A DNA stretch of 64,000 nucleotides from SAR92 bacterium BACL16 MAG-120619-bin48. GTDB lineage: Bacteria > Pseudomonadota > Gammaproteobacteria > Pseudomonadales > Porticoccaceae. How positions within the stretch are numbered: the stretch's first letter is position 1; each line of letters opens with the position of its first letter. Of the stretch, positions 19,216 to 28,202 are shown in pieces. The stretch spans positions 26,001 through 90,000 of the forward strand of contig LIDE01000006.1 in the NCBI GenBank assembly GCA_001438605.1, given 5' to 3'. The translations under genes were made by a program, and so were the position numbers. The notes beneath the pieces were generated by a model, which saw only the letters and a list, made by a program, of their open reading frames with translations, was not told the DNA's origin and searched no databases.

Positions 19216-20661
19216 CTAGCTTTGATTGAGCGCGGTAGTCATCTCAATCACCGCCTTCTTGCCGTCGCCGTAGACCATCAGCGTGTGATCCATCGCAAAT
19301 AGCGGATTGGGCAGCCCAGCAAATCCAGGGCTTAAGGAGCGCTTGATCACCACAACCGTTCTGGCCTTATCCACATTGAGAATCGGCATACCGTAAATCG
19401 GACTGCCCTCAACATCTCGCGCCATGGGGTTAGTCACGTCATTGGCACCAATTACAATCACGACATCCGTTTCTTCGAAGGTAGGGTTAATTCGCTCCAT
19501 TTCAACCAATTTGTCGTAGGGCACTTCCGCTTCAGCCAAAAGCACATTCATGTGACCTGGCATGCGGCCTGCCACAGGGTGAATGCCATACTCTACCTCA
19601 ATGCCTCTCGCTTCCATGGCATTGGCGAGCTCGCGCACGGCGTGCTGGGCCTGTGCCATCGCCATACCGTAACCTGGGACGATCACAACTCGTTTGGCAG
19701 TCTCTAGTATCATCGCCACTTCGTCCGGTTGCGCACTGGTGACTTTTCCTGCGTAAATTTCATCGGCATCAATCTTTTCACCGCCAGCGGCCATCTTGCC
19801 AAACAGCACATTAGCCAGAGAGCGGTTCATCGCCACACACATAATTTGCGTCAAAATTAGGCCAGAGGTTCCGACCAGTGAACCCGCCACAATCAGCACG
19901 GTGTTGCCCAAGATAAATCCAGCCAGTGCCGCTGCAATCCCAGAATAGGAATTAAGTAGAGCAATCACCACCGGCATGTCCGCACCACCGATTGGCATCA
20001 CGAGGAATAACCCCAGCGCAAGAGCGAGAACGATCATCGCTAACATCACGCCAACATGGCCAGGATTGATCACCAAAAAGGCCACCGCTGCCAAACTAGC
20101 CAGTGCCAAAATCGCGTTACCTACAGGACCGCCTGGCAGTCCATAGCTCTTTTTCATTACCTCTTGCAGCTTTAGGAAGGCGATCAAACTACCAGTCAAC
20201 GTTACCGCACCAATCATCACCGTGAGGCCAATCGCAATAAGCGCGACTTCACCTTCAATACCGGCACCAAATAAACTGCTGTTCGCTTCAGTTGGAAGCA
20301 GCGCATCAGCAAAGGAACTAGGAACCATTCCCAATTTAGAGAAGTACTCAGCTACTGCAATGGCGAGGGACGCACCACCACCGAAACCATTCAGCAATGC
20401 AACCATTTGCGGCATAGAGGTCATCTGCACGCGCAGAGCCATTACCGCGCCAACGAGAGTACCCAGTATCAGTCCGGCGATAATATAAGCAAAGTCCACA
20501 TGATGAATGCTGAGCAGCGTAACCACTACCGCCAACAACATTCCTAGGGCCGATAGCATGTTGCCGCGCACCGCAGTTTTTGGTTTTGTTAGCCCTTTAA
20601 TACCCAGAATAAAAAGGACACCTGCAATTAAATAGATAAAATTAACCAGATTAGGATTCAT
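19216..20661 (-). CDS. pntB: NAD(P) transhydrogenase subunit beta
   Basis: PntB is the NADP(H)-binding and membrane subunit of the proton-translocating transhydrogenase that makes NADPH from NADH. The 481-residue protein has a hydrophobic half with about nine membrane segments (residues 1-270). The NADP domain follows: VIVPGYGMAMAQAQHAV near residue 322, then HPVAGRMPGHMNVLLAEA, IGANDVTNPMA and KRSLSPGFAGLPNPLF. It is the last of three pnt genes and ends before a strong terminator. Confidence 0.96.
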   Translation of the reverse strand: MNPNLVNFIYLIAGVLFILGIKGLTKPKTAVRGNMLSALGMLLAVVVTLLSIHHVDFAYIIAGLILGTLVGAVMALRVQMTSMPQMVALLNGFGGGASLAIAVAEYFSKLGMVPSSFADALLPTEANSSLFGAGIEGEVALIAIGLTVMIGAVTLTGSLIAFLKLQEVMKKSYGLPGGPVGNAILALASLAAVAFLVINPGHVGVMLAMIVLALALGLFLVMPIGGADMPVVIALLNSYSGIAAALAGFILGNTVLIVAGSLVGTSGLILTQIMCVAMNRSLANVLFGKMAAGGEKIDADEIYAGKVTSAQPDEVAMILETAKRVVIVPGYGMAMAQAQHAVRELANAMEARGIEVEYGIHPVAGRMPGHMNVLLAEAEVPYDKLVEMERINPTFEETDVVIVIGANDVTNPMARDVEGSPIYGMPILNVDKARTVVVIKRSLSPGFAGLPNPLFAMDHTLMVYGDGKKAVIEMTTALNQS

Positions 20662-20664
20662 CGC

Positions 20665-20946
20665 TTACTTCCTTTTAAACATGGCAAGCATGCGGTTGGT
20701 AACAAGGTATCCACCCACCACATTGATCGTCGCGAGAGTCACTGCTACAAAGCCTAACCCATTGACCAACAGTGGTGAACCTTCAGCACCCGCAGCCAAC
20801 AGCGCGCCGACCAGTGTGATACCCGAGACAGCATTAGTGCCTGACATCAAAGGCGTGTGAAGTGTTGGTGGAACCTTGGTGATCAACTCCACGCCGAGAA
20901 AGAGTGACAGCACAAACAGTGCCAACAATAAAATTAAAATTTCCAT
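20665..20946 (-). CDS. pntAB: NAD(P) transhydrogenase subunit alpha, membrane part
   Basis: This 93-residue protein with three hydrophobic helices corresponds to the C-terminal membrane part of E. coli PntA. Sequence TPLMSGTNAVSGITLVGALLAAG is the conserved core of that domain. It is encoded separately, 3 bases before pntB and 5 bases after the NAD-binding subunit, so the enzyme has the three-polypeptide organisation. I use the symbol in the sense of the second alpha subunit. Confidence 0.93.
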   Translation of the reverse strand: MEILILLLALFVLSLFLGVELITKVPPTLHTPLMSGTNAVSGITLVGALLAAGAEGSPLLVNGLGFVAVTLATINVVGGYLVTNRMLAMFKRK

Positions 20947-20951
20947 CTGAT

Positions 20952-22154
20952 CTACGCCCCTTTTTTCACGTCAATAGTGTCGGTTGATGCAGCCAGCTCG
21001 GGCAAGCCCAGTAGCTTGCGCATATGCGGATGCGGCACGTCTCCCCGATGGGCGACGACGGTGCCAGCCACAATTTCATCTTTAAAATCAAGATTCAGAT
21101 TGCCTTCACCATCGATAATAAGTTCAAGCAGCGTCTGAAGATTTTTGCCGTACATTTGCGTTGCGTGATACGCCAACTCAGACGGCACATTCTCAGGCCC
21201 AATAATGGTGACACCATGGGCGATAATGGTCTTCCCCTGCTGGGTTAAATCGCAGTTGCCACCGCGCTCGGCGGCCAAGTCAACAATCACCGATCCAGGC
21301 TTCATGGCCTTAACCATATCTTCGGTCACCAAGATCGGCGACTTCGCGCCAGGAATGGCGGCTGTGGTAATAATAATATCTTGCTCGGCGATCACCGCAG
21401 TCATCAGCTCGCGCTGGCGACGAAGGAAGTCTTCGCCCTGAGCCTTGGCGTATCCACCGGCTCCCTCAGACTCACCCGTGTCTAGGTCTAACTCCACCGG
21501 CTTAGCGCCAACAGAGATAATTTGCTCACGGGCCGCGGGACGAACATCGTAGGCTTCGACCAGTGCTCCCAGTCGTTTAGCCGTCGCACAAGCCTGTAAG
21601 CCTGCAACGCCAACGCCCATAATTAAGACGCGGGCGGGCTTTAAGGTACCCGCTGCTGTCATCAACATAGGGAAAATGCGCGGCGACGCTGACGCGCCCA
21701 TCAGCACGGCTTTATAACCGGCCAAGGTCGCCATCGACGACAGTACGTCCATACTTTGCGCCCGACTAATACGCGGCACCAGCTCAAGAGCAATTGCCGT
21801 TGCGCCGGTTCCAGCCACAGCCTGTGCAGCGCTGGGCGTCGCCAGTGGGTCCATCATACCAATCACGACTTGACCAGAGCGCAGGCTCGCTAAGTCGCCA
21901 TCACTATTATCGTTGTTCGAACCGAAGGTCTGTACTTGCAGCAAAATATCTGCGGCGGCGAATATCTCAGCTCGGTCAGTGGTAATAGTCGCTCCCGCCT
22001 GCTCATACTCAGCATCGGGATAACCCGATGCATCGCCAGCATTGGCTTGGAAAAGTACTTTTATGCCTTTGTCAGTCAGCGACTTAACATTGACAGGGGA
22101 CATGGCGACACGACGCTCACCGGTTTTAATTTCCGACGGAATCCCGATAATCAC
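20952..22154 (-). CDS. pntAA: NAD(P) transhydrogenase subunit alpha, NAD-binding part
   Basis: The 400-residue soluble subunit binds NAD(H). It is related to alanine dehydrogenase: MIIGIPSEIKTGERRVAMSP at the N-terminus, RAQSMDVLSSMATLAGYKAV, and the Rossmann stretch VLIMGVGVAGLQACATAKRLGA near residue 176. The sequence ends without membrane helices, which are supplied by pntAB. The start is GTG 22154, with GGAG 6 bases upstream. A run of eight C residues (minus strand) lies about 20 bases before the start. Confidence 0.95.
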   Translation of the reverse strand: MIIGIPSEIKTGERRVAMSPVNVKSLTDKGIKVLFQANAGDASGYPDAEYEQAGATITTDRAEIFAAADILLQVQTFGSNNDNSDGDLASLRSGQVVIGMMDPLATPSAAQAVAGTGATAIALELVPRISRAQSMDVLSSMATLAGYKAVLMGASASPRIFPMLMTAAGTLKPARVLIMGVGVAGLQACATAKRLGALVEAYDVRPAAREQIISVGAKPVELDLDTGESEGAGGYAKAQGEDFLRRQRELMTAVIAEQDIIITTAAIPGAKSPILVTEDMVKAMKPGSVIVDLAAERGGNCDLTQQGKTIIAHGVTIIGPENVPSELAYHATQMYGKNLQTLLELIIDGEGNLNLDFKDEIVAGTVVAHRGDVPHPHMRKLLGLPELAASTDTIDVKKGA

Positions 22155-22332
22155 TCAATTCTCCTTATCTTGTTGGGGGGGGATACTTAGTAAAGTGAGA
22201 TGCTAGCAAAATATCTACTCATCAACGACACTTTGATATTGATAGCCGGTATTTGCCTCGACCATATTTCATGTGACGCGACTAAGCATAGCAGCTGAAA
22301 GAATGGCTGCCATCGCTACGCTTGGTATTTTA

Positions 22333-23286
22333 TTAGTCTGAACGAGTTACTGAAAAGTCCGCGAGATCACAAAGTACTGTTTTATAAACAGAATCCTCTA
22401 AACCTGCGATGGCCTGTTTGGCCTTGACGACATGCTCGAGTGCCTTTTGGCGACTGTAGTCCAGTCCACCAGCGGCCTGAACGAGGCCACAAATGGCTTC
22501 AAAGTTGCTTGAACTCTTATTTTCGATTGCCTGACAAATAAGGGCTCTGCTCTCCGCATCGCAGTTATCGCGAGCGTAGATTAAGGGCAGAGTCATCTTG
22601 CCCTCGGCGAGATCATCGCCAACATTTTTACCCATCAAGTCAGTGTCACCCTGATAGTCGAGCACATCATCCATAATCTGAAACGCTAAACCAAGATGAG
22701 CGCCATACTCGCGCATAGGCTGAGAATCCACTTCGGCAAGCAGTGCGCCAATAGCACACCCCGACTCAAACAACTTTGCAGTCTTGCGATAGATCACCTG
22801 ATTGTAAACAGCTTCATCAATCTCAGCGTTACCTGCGTTGTCCATCTGCTGGACCTCACCTTCAGAGATTAAATTGGTGGCATCAGCAATCACCCCCATC
22901 ATCTCCATATTGCTAATCGCCACAAGCATCTGAAATGCTCTCGAATAGAGGAAATCACCGACCAGCACACTCGGAGCATTGCCCCACTGCTGATTAGCGG
23001 TTTCGCGGCCACGGCGCAGAGCCGAAACATCAACAACATCGTCGTGTAACAGCGTAGCTGTGTGAATAAACTCAATCACCGCAGCCACAGCAATGTGCTG
23101 CTTACCTTTGTAGCCATTGGCCAACGCGCTCAATAAAACCACCACTGGACGCAAACGCTTCCCACCCGAACCCACAATGTAGTGGCCAATATTTTCCACT
23201 AACCCAACATCGGAATGCAGATTTTCGATAATGAGACTGTTGACTGCTGCTAAGTCGTGTTCGACAGCTTTGTGGAATGAAAGCAT
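22333..23286 (-). CDS. ispB: Octaprenyl diphosphate synthase (trans-polyprenyl synthase)
   Basis: This 317-residue enzyme builds the long isoprenoid tail of ubiquinone from farnesyl and isopentenyl diphosphates. Both aspartate motifs are present: LLHDDVVDVS (near residue 83) and FQIMDDVLDYQGD (near residue 207). GGKRLRPVVVLLSA and YRKTAKLFESGC are further family blocks. Chain length cannot be read with certainty; octaprenyl is the usual gammaproteobacterial product. It is not next to rplU-rpmA, its common partner, but divergent from fabA. Confidence 0.93.
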   Translation of the reverse strand: MLSFHKAVEHDLAAVNSLIIENLHSDVGLVENIGHYIVGSGGKRLRPVVVLLSALANGYKGKQHIAVAAVIEFIHTATLLHDDVVDVSALRRGRETANQQWGNAPSVLVGDFLYSRAFQMLVAISNMEMMGVIADATNLISEGEVQQMDNAGNAEIDEAVYNQVIYRKTAKLFESGCAIGALLAEVDSQPMREYGAHLGLAFQIMDDVLDYQGDTDLMGKNVGDDLAEGKMTLPLIYARDNCDAESRALICQAIENKSSSNFEAICGLVQAAGGLDYSRQKALEHVVKAKQAIAGLEDSVYKTVLCDLADFSVTRSD

Positions 23287-23324
23287 TGAGAATTCGTTAG
23301 TTCTATGGTTGATAAACAGGCCGC

Positions 23325-23353
23325 ATGCTAGGCAGACGCCGCTAAACTGTCAA
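23325..23353 (-). promoter_or_regulatory. Putative sigma-70 promoter of ispB
   Basis: On the minus strand a consensus TTGACA (23353-23348) and TAGCAT (23330-23325) are 17 bp apart, about 39 bp before the ispB start codon. Confidence 0.65.
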
Positions 23354-23380
23354 CTATAAAAGGAAATACGCAGACAAATC

Positions 23381-23410
23381 GAAGCCTTTTCTATTGATAA
23401 AAAAGGCTTC
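23381..23410. repeat. 10-bp perfect inverted repeat between ispB and fabA promoters
   Basis: GAAGCCTTTT and AAAAGGCTTC are separated by 10 bases. The repeat lies upstream of both divergent promoters, ending 15 bp before the fabA -35. It could be an operator or the remains of a terminator. No known FabR or FadR consensus is evident in it. Confidence 0.6.
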
Positions 23411-23425
23411 AGGAGCGCTTTAAAG

Positions 23426-23454
23426 TTGCCGCAAAACCGATAACTGGGTACGAT
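23426..23454 (+). promoter_or_regulatory. Putative sigma-70 promoter of fabA-fabB
   Basis: TTGCCG (23426-23431) and TACGAT (23449-23454) are spaced by 17 bp, about 33 bp upstream of the fabA start codon. Confidence 0.5.
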
Positions 23455-23487
23455 GCAGGCCTTTAAGACACCATTGTCAGGGATCCT

Positions 23488-24009
23488 ATGTCATTTCAAC
23501 CGAAGTCATCCTACAACCGTGAAGAAATCCTTGCCTGTTCTCGCGGCGAGCTGTTCGGGCCAGGCAACGCGCGCCTACCCGCCCCCAACATGCTAATGGC
23601 TGACCGTATTGTTGAAATCAACAATACCGGCGGTGCCCACGGCAAGGGACAAATTATCGCTGAACTGGATATCAATCCTGACCTCTGGTTCTTCGGCTGC
23701 CACTTCGAAGGCGATCCCGTTATGCCGGGCTGTTTAGGTTTGGATGCCCTGTGGCAGCTGGTGGGCTTTTTCTTAGTGTGGAACGGCAACAGTGGCCGCG
23801 GTCGCGCCTTGGGTGCCGGCAATGTGAAATTCTTTGGGCAGGTCTTACCAACTGCTAAAAAAGTGACCTACAAGTTAGAACTGACTCGACTGATTCAACG
23901 CAAGCTCGTCATGGGTATCGCCAACGGGTCGGTTGAAGTCGATGGACGCGAAATTTATACCGCTGAAGACTTAAAAGTGGGGCTCTTCGAGAGCACAGAC
24001 AACTTTTAA
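23488..24009 (+). CDS. fabA: 3-hydroxydecanoyl-ACP dehydratase/isomerase
   Basis: FabA introduces the cis double bond in type II fatty acid synthesis by dehydrating and isomerising the C10 intermediate. The 173-residue hot-dog protein has the signature [20 protein letters not shown], with the active-site His (residue 72) and the Asp of GLDALWQ. It lies 47 bases before fabB in the conserved unsaturated fatty acid pair. Confidence 0.97.
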   Translation: MSFQPKSSYNREEILACSRGELFGPGNARLPAPNMLMADRIVEINNTGGAHGKGQIIAELDINPDLWFFGCHFEGDPVMPGCLGLDALWQLVGFFLVWNGNSGRGRALGAGNVKFFGQVLPTAKKVTYKLELTRLIQRKLVMGIANGSVEVDGREIYTAEDLKVGLFESTDNF

Positions 24010-24056
24010 GATCAGCTAAAAACACCGCAATTATCTCTAATTCAAGAGGATTACCA

Positions 24057-25271
24057 ATGAGACGTGCTGTTATTACGGGGCTTGGAGTTGTTTCATGCCT
24101 TGGCAACGACAAACAATCCGTAACTCGCTCTCTACGAGAGGGAATCTCAGGCATTCGCCGTCGTGACGATTTCGCTGAAATGGGTCTGCGCTGCAACGTT
24201 GGCGCAGTGCTTGATATAGACCCCAGAGATCACATCGATCGCAAAATTATCCGCTTTATGGGCCCCTCAGCATCCTATGCTTACATCGCCACCGAGCGCG
24301 CAATCGCTGACGCCGGCTTGACCGAGGAAATGGTCTCCAATCCTCGCACCGGCCTCGTCATGGGCTCCGGCGGCGTTTCCGGCGAAATGTTTACTGAATC
24401 AATCGATGTTATGCGCGAGCGCGGCATCAAGCGTGCCGGCCCCTATCGCGTCACACAAATTATGGCCAGCACAGTCTCTGCCTGTGTTGCCACACCGTTT
24501 AAAATCAAGGGCGTCAACTACTCTATAGCGTCAGCCTGTGCGACTAGTGCGCACTGTATTGGCCACGCTGTCGAACTGATTCAACTCGGCAAGCAAGATA
24601 TTCTGCTGGCTGGCGGCTCTGAAGATATGCACTGGTCAATGGCCGGCATGTTCGATGCCATGGGTGCCTTAACCAGCAAGTACAATGACACCCCAGAAGT
24701 CGCATCCCGTGCCTATGACGCAGACCGAGACGGCTTTGCCCCAGGATTGGGCGCTGGGACAGTGGTGGTTGAAGAGCTCGAGCACGCATTAGCCCGCGGC
24801 GCCAATATTATTTGTGAGATTACCGGCTACGGCGCCACCTCCGACGGCGCAGACATGGTCTCGCCCTCCGGTGAAGGTGCTGAGCGCTGCATGAAGATGG
24901 CTATGGCAACAGCTTCCGGGCCAATCGATTACATCAACACTCACGGCACCAGCACCCCCGTGGGCGACATCGCCGAATTGGGCGCCATTCGCAACACCTT
25001 TGGCGACAATTGCCCCGATATCAGCTCAACAAAGTCACTTTCTGGCCACAGCCTTGGCGCAGCCGGTGTTCATGAAGCGATTTATTGCATGTTGATGATG
25101 CAAAATAATTTTGTCGCCGCCTCGGCAAATATTGGCCGCTTGGATGACCATGCGGTTGGCTTGCCGATTCTGCTACAAACCAAAGAAAAGCAACTCAATC
25201 GTATTATGTCGAATAGCTTTGGTTTTGGTGGCACCAATGCAACATTGGTCATGGAGCGCTACACTGGCTGA
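24057..25271 (+). CDS. fabB: 3-oxoacyl-ACP synthase I
   Basis: FabB elongates the unsaturated acyl-ACP made by FabA. The 404-residue condensing enzyme has the Cys-His-His triad: the cysteine in [14 protein letters not shown] (near residue 163), His in [11 protein letters not shown] (near residue 298), and His in [16 protein letters not shown] (near residue 332). GAGG precedes the ATG. Cotranscription with fabA is supported by the lack of a terminator between them and a strong one after fabB. Confidence 0.97.
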   Translation: MRRAVITGLGVVSCLGNDKQSVTRSLREGISGIRRRDDFAEMGLRCNVGAVLDIDPRDHIDRKIIRFMGPSASYAYIATERAIADAGLTEEMVSNPRTGLVMGSGGVSGEMFTESIDVMRERGIKRAGPYRVTQIMASTVSACVATPFKIKGVNYSIASACATSAHCIGHAVELIQLGKQDILLAGGSEDMHWSMAGMFDAMGALTSKYNDTPEVASRAYDADRDGFAPGLGAGTVVVEELEHALARGANIICEITGYGATSDGADMVSPSGEGAERCMKMAMATASGPIDYINTHGTSTPVGDIAELGAIRNTFGDNCPDISSTKSLSGHSLGAAGVHEAIYCMLMMQNNFVAASANIGRLDDHAVGLPILLQTKEKQLNRIMSNSFGFGGTNATLVMERYTG

Positions 25272-25286
25272 TAGCACCCTAGATTC

Positions 25287-25314
25287 AAAAAAAGCGGCTG
25301 AAGCCGCTTTTTTT
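25287..25314. terminator. Intrinsic terminator after fabB
   Basis: AGCGGCT and AGCCGCT pair around a 2-base centre (in practice a 4-base loop), flanked by seven A residues and seven T residues. It starts 15 bases after the fabB stop and is symmetrical, so it may act in both directions. Confidence 0.9.
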
Positions 25315-25388
25315 GTGCCGGGAAATTTTGTGCCCGTAATTTCTGTGCCCGTAATTTTTGTGCCCGTAATTTTTGTGCCCGCGAAAAT
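25314..25388. repeat. 15-bp tandem repeat, five copies, after the fabB terminator
   Basis: The unit TGTGCCCGTAATTTT occurs as two perfect copies (25344-25373), one with a single change (25329-25343), and two diverged end copies. It begins at the end of the terminator T-run. Both strands are open across it only because 15 is a multiple of 3; I see no credible gene there. Confidence 0.9.
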
Positions 25389-25456
25389 ACGCCACAACGT
25401 TGACTTTTCGATCGGCGCCCAGACAAAAAATGCTATCCAGCCTGCCCCAAAAAGAC

Positions 25457-25483
25457 AAAAAAAGGAGCTACCAAAGTAGCTCC
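25457..25483 (-). terminator. Intrinsic terminator of the peroxiredoxin gene
   Basis: GGAGCTAC and GTAGCTCC form a perfect 8-bp stem with a 4-base loop. On the minus strand seven T residues follow, and four T residues follow on the plus strand, so it may back up the fabB terminator. Confidence 0.9.
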
Positions 25484-25527
25484 TTTTCGACTCACAAACT
25501 CGCGCTAACCGTCTTAAGCTAAACGAC

Positions 25528-26004
25528 TTAAAGAGCCGCGAGGATAGCCTCTGCACTCGAACCTTCTAGAGCACCAGCGTCCACATTCAGCAATGTCACA
25601 ACACCGTTCTCAACAATCATAGCAAAACGCTTACTGCGCGTGCCCATGCCATAACCAGTGCCGTCCAATTCCAGACCCAGCGCCGCGGTGAAAGTACCGT
25701 TGCCGTCGGCAAGCATCAACAGATGCTCAGCGTTAGAGGCCTTGCCCCACGCATCCATTACAAACACGTCATTGACTGACATACAGGCCACTGTATCTAC
25801 ACCCTTCGCTTTTATCGCATCGACATGCACCACAAAACCGGGCAAGTGAGCCATAGAACAGGTTGGTGTGAACGCACCAGGCACCGCAAACAAGACTACT
25901 TTTTTACCGTCGAAAAGTTCTGCAGTAGTAATACCTGCTGGGCCCTTTTCGCCCATCACTCCAAATGAACCTTGGGGAATTTTATCGCCAACTTGAATCG
26001 TCAT
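25528..26004 (-). CDS. Peroxiredoxin (Prx5-type, AhpC/TSA family)
   Basis: This 158-residue thiol peroxidase reduces hydrogen peroxide and organic peroxides, usually with glutaredoxin or thioredoxin as donor. The peroxidatic cysteine is in VPGAFTPTCSMAHLPGF near residue 49, and a second cysteine is in VACMSVNDVFVMDAWG. KRFAMIVENGVVTLLNVD is the family C-terminal block. Start MTIQVGDKIPQG has GAGG 5 bases upstream, so the track ORF is 7 residues too long. It is separate from the neighbouring ssb. Confidence 0.92.
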   Translation of the reverse strand: MTIQVGDKIPQGSFGVMGEKGPAGITTAELFDGKKVVLFAVPGAFTPTCSMAHLPGFVVHVDAIKAKGVDTVACMSVNDVFVMDAWGKASNAEHLLMLADGNGTFTAALGLELDGTGYGMGTRSKRFAMIVENGVVTLLNVDAGALEGSSAEAILAAL

Positions 26005-26088
26005 AACAACCTCAGTTTTTATCATTTATGTTTGGCACGATTGAGACCATGCCACCGAAAAATTTATCGTAAGAGGATATGCCGCAGA

Positions 26089-26580
26089 TTAAAACGGAAT
26101 ATCGTCGTCGAAGCTGTCCATGCCTTGTGGCGCCTGCTGTTGCGGAGCCTGATTTTGCTGCTGAGGCGCCTGACGTTGCTGGGGCGCCTGCTGCTGATAA
26201 CCACCACTGTCCTGCTGCGGGCTATAACCACCTTCCTGACCGCCGCGGCTGTCGAGCATCTGCATCTCACTGGCAACAATTTCTGTTGTGTAGCGATCAG
26301 AGCCATCCTGCCCCTGCCACTTGCGCGTACGCAGTGAACCTTCCACGTACACCTTTGAGCCTTTCTTCAGGTACTCCCCAGCAATTTCGCCGAGACGGTT
26401 AAAAAAGACAACACGGTGCCACTCAGTGCGCTCTTGCTGCTCGCCGCTGGTCTTGTCTTTCCATGCCTCTGACGTAGCGATACTGATGTTGGTGACCGCA
26501 CCGCCTGAAGGCAAATAGCGAGTTTCTGGGTCCTGTCCGCAGTTACCCACTATGATGACTTTGTTAATTCCGCGCGCCAT
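26089..26580 (-). CDS. ssb: Single-stranded DNA-binding protein
   Basis: SSB coats single-stranded DNA in replication, repair and recombination. The 163-residue protein has an N-terminal OB fold ([66 protein letters not shown]). A Gln/Pro-rich linker follows (residues 113-153), then the acidic tip DSFDDDIPF that recruits partner proteins. It is next to yajR and uvrA, the order found in many relatives, but is transcribed away from uvrA. Confidence 0.97.
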   Translation of the reverse strand: MARGINKVIIVGNCGQDPETRYLPSGGAVTNISIATSEAWKDKTSGEQQERTEWHRVVFFNRLGEIAGEYLKKGSKVYVEGSLRTRKWQGQDGSDRYTTEIVASEMQMLDSRGGQEGGYSPQQDSGGYQQQAPQQRQAPQQQNQAPQQQAPQGMDSFDDDIPF

Positions 26581-26598
26581 TGTCTTTCCCCTGTTATG

Positions 26599-27957
26599 TT
26601 AACGGTTAAAATAAGGTTTCAAATCGAGCATATTGATGGTCTTTTTATCGACTTTCGCATAGGCCAACGGTTCACCTTCGACGATGAGTATATCTTCTAC
26701 GCCGGGAACTTTTAATATTAATTTCGCAAAATCTGCATGGTCTCTCTCACCAACGTGCAAAACCAACGTTTGCAATGGCCGCGGCGCCTGTAAACCCAGC
26801 GCCAAAATAGCCCAGGTCATCAGCGCCAGTCCAACCAGTAAAAATAACCCCTCGACACCAAACTGTTGCAGACTCCAACCACCCAGCAGGCCGCCAAAAA
26901 AAGCACCAAGAAACTGACTAGTGGAATAAATACCCATAGCCGTGCCGCGCTGACCCGGGGGACAGACTTTGCTCATCCACGATGGCAGCGACGCTTCAAG
27001 TAAATTAAATGCAGCAAAAAACAGTAATAGCATCATTGGCGTCACTAGGGCGCCACGGTAGACACTCAACATCAGCATCGTGCAGGCCATAGTGATGATG
27101 GCAGAGATAAAACTGACTTTTTGACGCTGGTATTTTTCACCTAAGATCATAACCGGCAGCATCGCGATAAAACCGCCACCGAGTAAACACAAATAGACCC
27201 ACCAGAGGTTGTCACCCGTGATACCAAGTTCGTCAGAGAGTAATCTTGGAATAACAGTAAAACCTGCCATAAGCGCTAAGTGGAGGGTAAAGATGCCAAT
27301 ATTGAGACGCAGCAGATTGGGATCCTGCAGCAAGCGGCTCATCTGACTCAGATCCGTTGAGGTTTCTCGATTCGATTGCAGGGCCACGCGCCGCGGGACA
27401 AAGCGCAGAAAAATCAGCACACCGAGACACCCAAGCAGTGCTGTCACCCAAAAAACACCGGCCAAGCCCATGACTGATGAAATAAGCGGCCCCAAAATCA
27501 TTGCCAGCATAAATGACATCCCGATACTGGCGCCAATGGCGGCCATCGCTTTGGTGCGATTCTCTTCACTAGTCAAATCACTGACCAACGCCATCAAGGT
27601 GCTGGCAATAGCGCCCGCCCCCTGCACCACTCTCCCCACCACCAATTCGACAGCACTTTCCGCATTAGCCGCAATGACACTGCCCAGTACAAACAATGCC
27701 AAGCCACCCAAAATAACCGGGCGGCGGCCAATCTTGTCGGACAACATGCCGAGAGGTATTTGCAAAATAGCCTGCGCCAAACCATAGGCTCCGAGGATAA
27801 TGCCGAGCATCATCGGAGTCGCGCCGCGATACTCATCGATATGCAGCGCAAGTACCGGCAGCACCATAAAAAGACCGAGCATTCTGAAGCCATAGAGCGT
27901 CGCTAACGAGGCTGTTGCGCGTTTCTCTATGGGGGAAAATAGTGTGGATTCGATCAA
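26599..27957 (-). CDS. MFS transporter with C-terminal ferredoxin-like domain (YajR-like)
   Basis: The 452-residue protein has twelve predicted membrane helices and the MFS motif LGMLSDKIGRRPVILGG after helix 2. The last 65 residues form a soluble alpha-beta stretch (LQTLVLHVGERDHADFAKLILKVPGVEDILIVEGE). This resembles the cytoplasmic YAM domain of E. coli YajR, whose length (about 450) also fits. The substrate is unknown; sugar efflux or drug efflux are family possibilities. It lies 18 bases upstream of ssb on the same strand, so the two are probably cotranscribed. Confidence 0.85.
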   Translation of the reverse strand: MIESTLFSPIEKRATASLATLYGFRMLGLFMVLPVLALHIDEYRGATPMMLGIILGAYGLAQAILQIPLGMLSDKIGRRPVILGGLALFVLGSVIAANAESAVELVVGRVVQGAGAIASTLMALVSDLTSEENRTKAMAAIGASIGMSFMLAMILGPLISSVMGLAGVFWVTALLGCLGVLIFLRFVPRRVALQSNRETSTDLSQMSRLLQDPNLLRLNIGIFTLHLALMAGFTVIPRLLSDELGITGDNLWWVYLCLLGGGFIAMLPVMILGEKYQRQKVSFISAIITMACTMLMLSVYRGALVTPMMLLLFFAAFNLLEASLPSWMSKVCPPGQRGTAMGIYSTSQFLGAFFGGLLGGWSLQQFGVEGLFLLVGLALMTWAILALGLQAPRPLQTLVLHVGERDHADFAKLILKVPGVEDILIVEGEPLAYAKVDKKTINMLDLKPYFNR

Positions 27958-28202
27958 GAGAGTGTCATGGTATTTGTCGGGGGAAACATCTTAACAGCGC
28001 TGCTAGACAGTGCAATTACTTATCGCAATTTCACCCCTTTTTTGGGCGGGTTTTATGGCCCGTGGCGAAACTATTTTTTAGCGCTTTGCAGTCTGGAAAT
28101 TCACCGCTAACGTAACAGTTGTCGTTATACGAAAATTCATTTTGCCGCGCACAGCTGCAGCACTCTATAATCGATCGTTTAATTCAACTACAAGACTTTT
28201 TC

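Noticed and set aside
25111-25556. Repeat-rich ORFs on both strands (VPVIFVPVIF; GTKITGTKI)
   Set aside because: They arise because a 15-bp tandem repeat keeps all frames periodic, and they run through two terminators and the ends of real genes.
27958-28202. LexA box upstream of uvrA
   Set aside because: I looked for CTG-N10-CAG and found only CTG/CAG pairs with wrong spacing.
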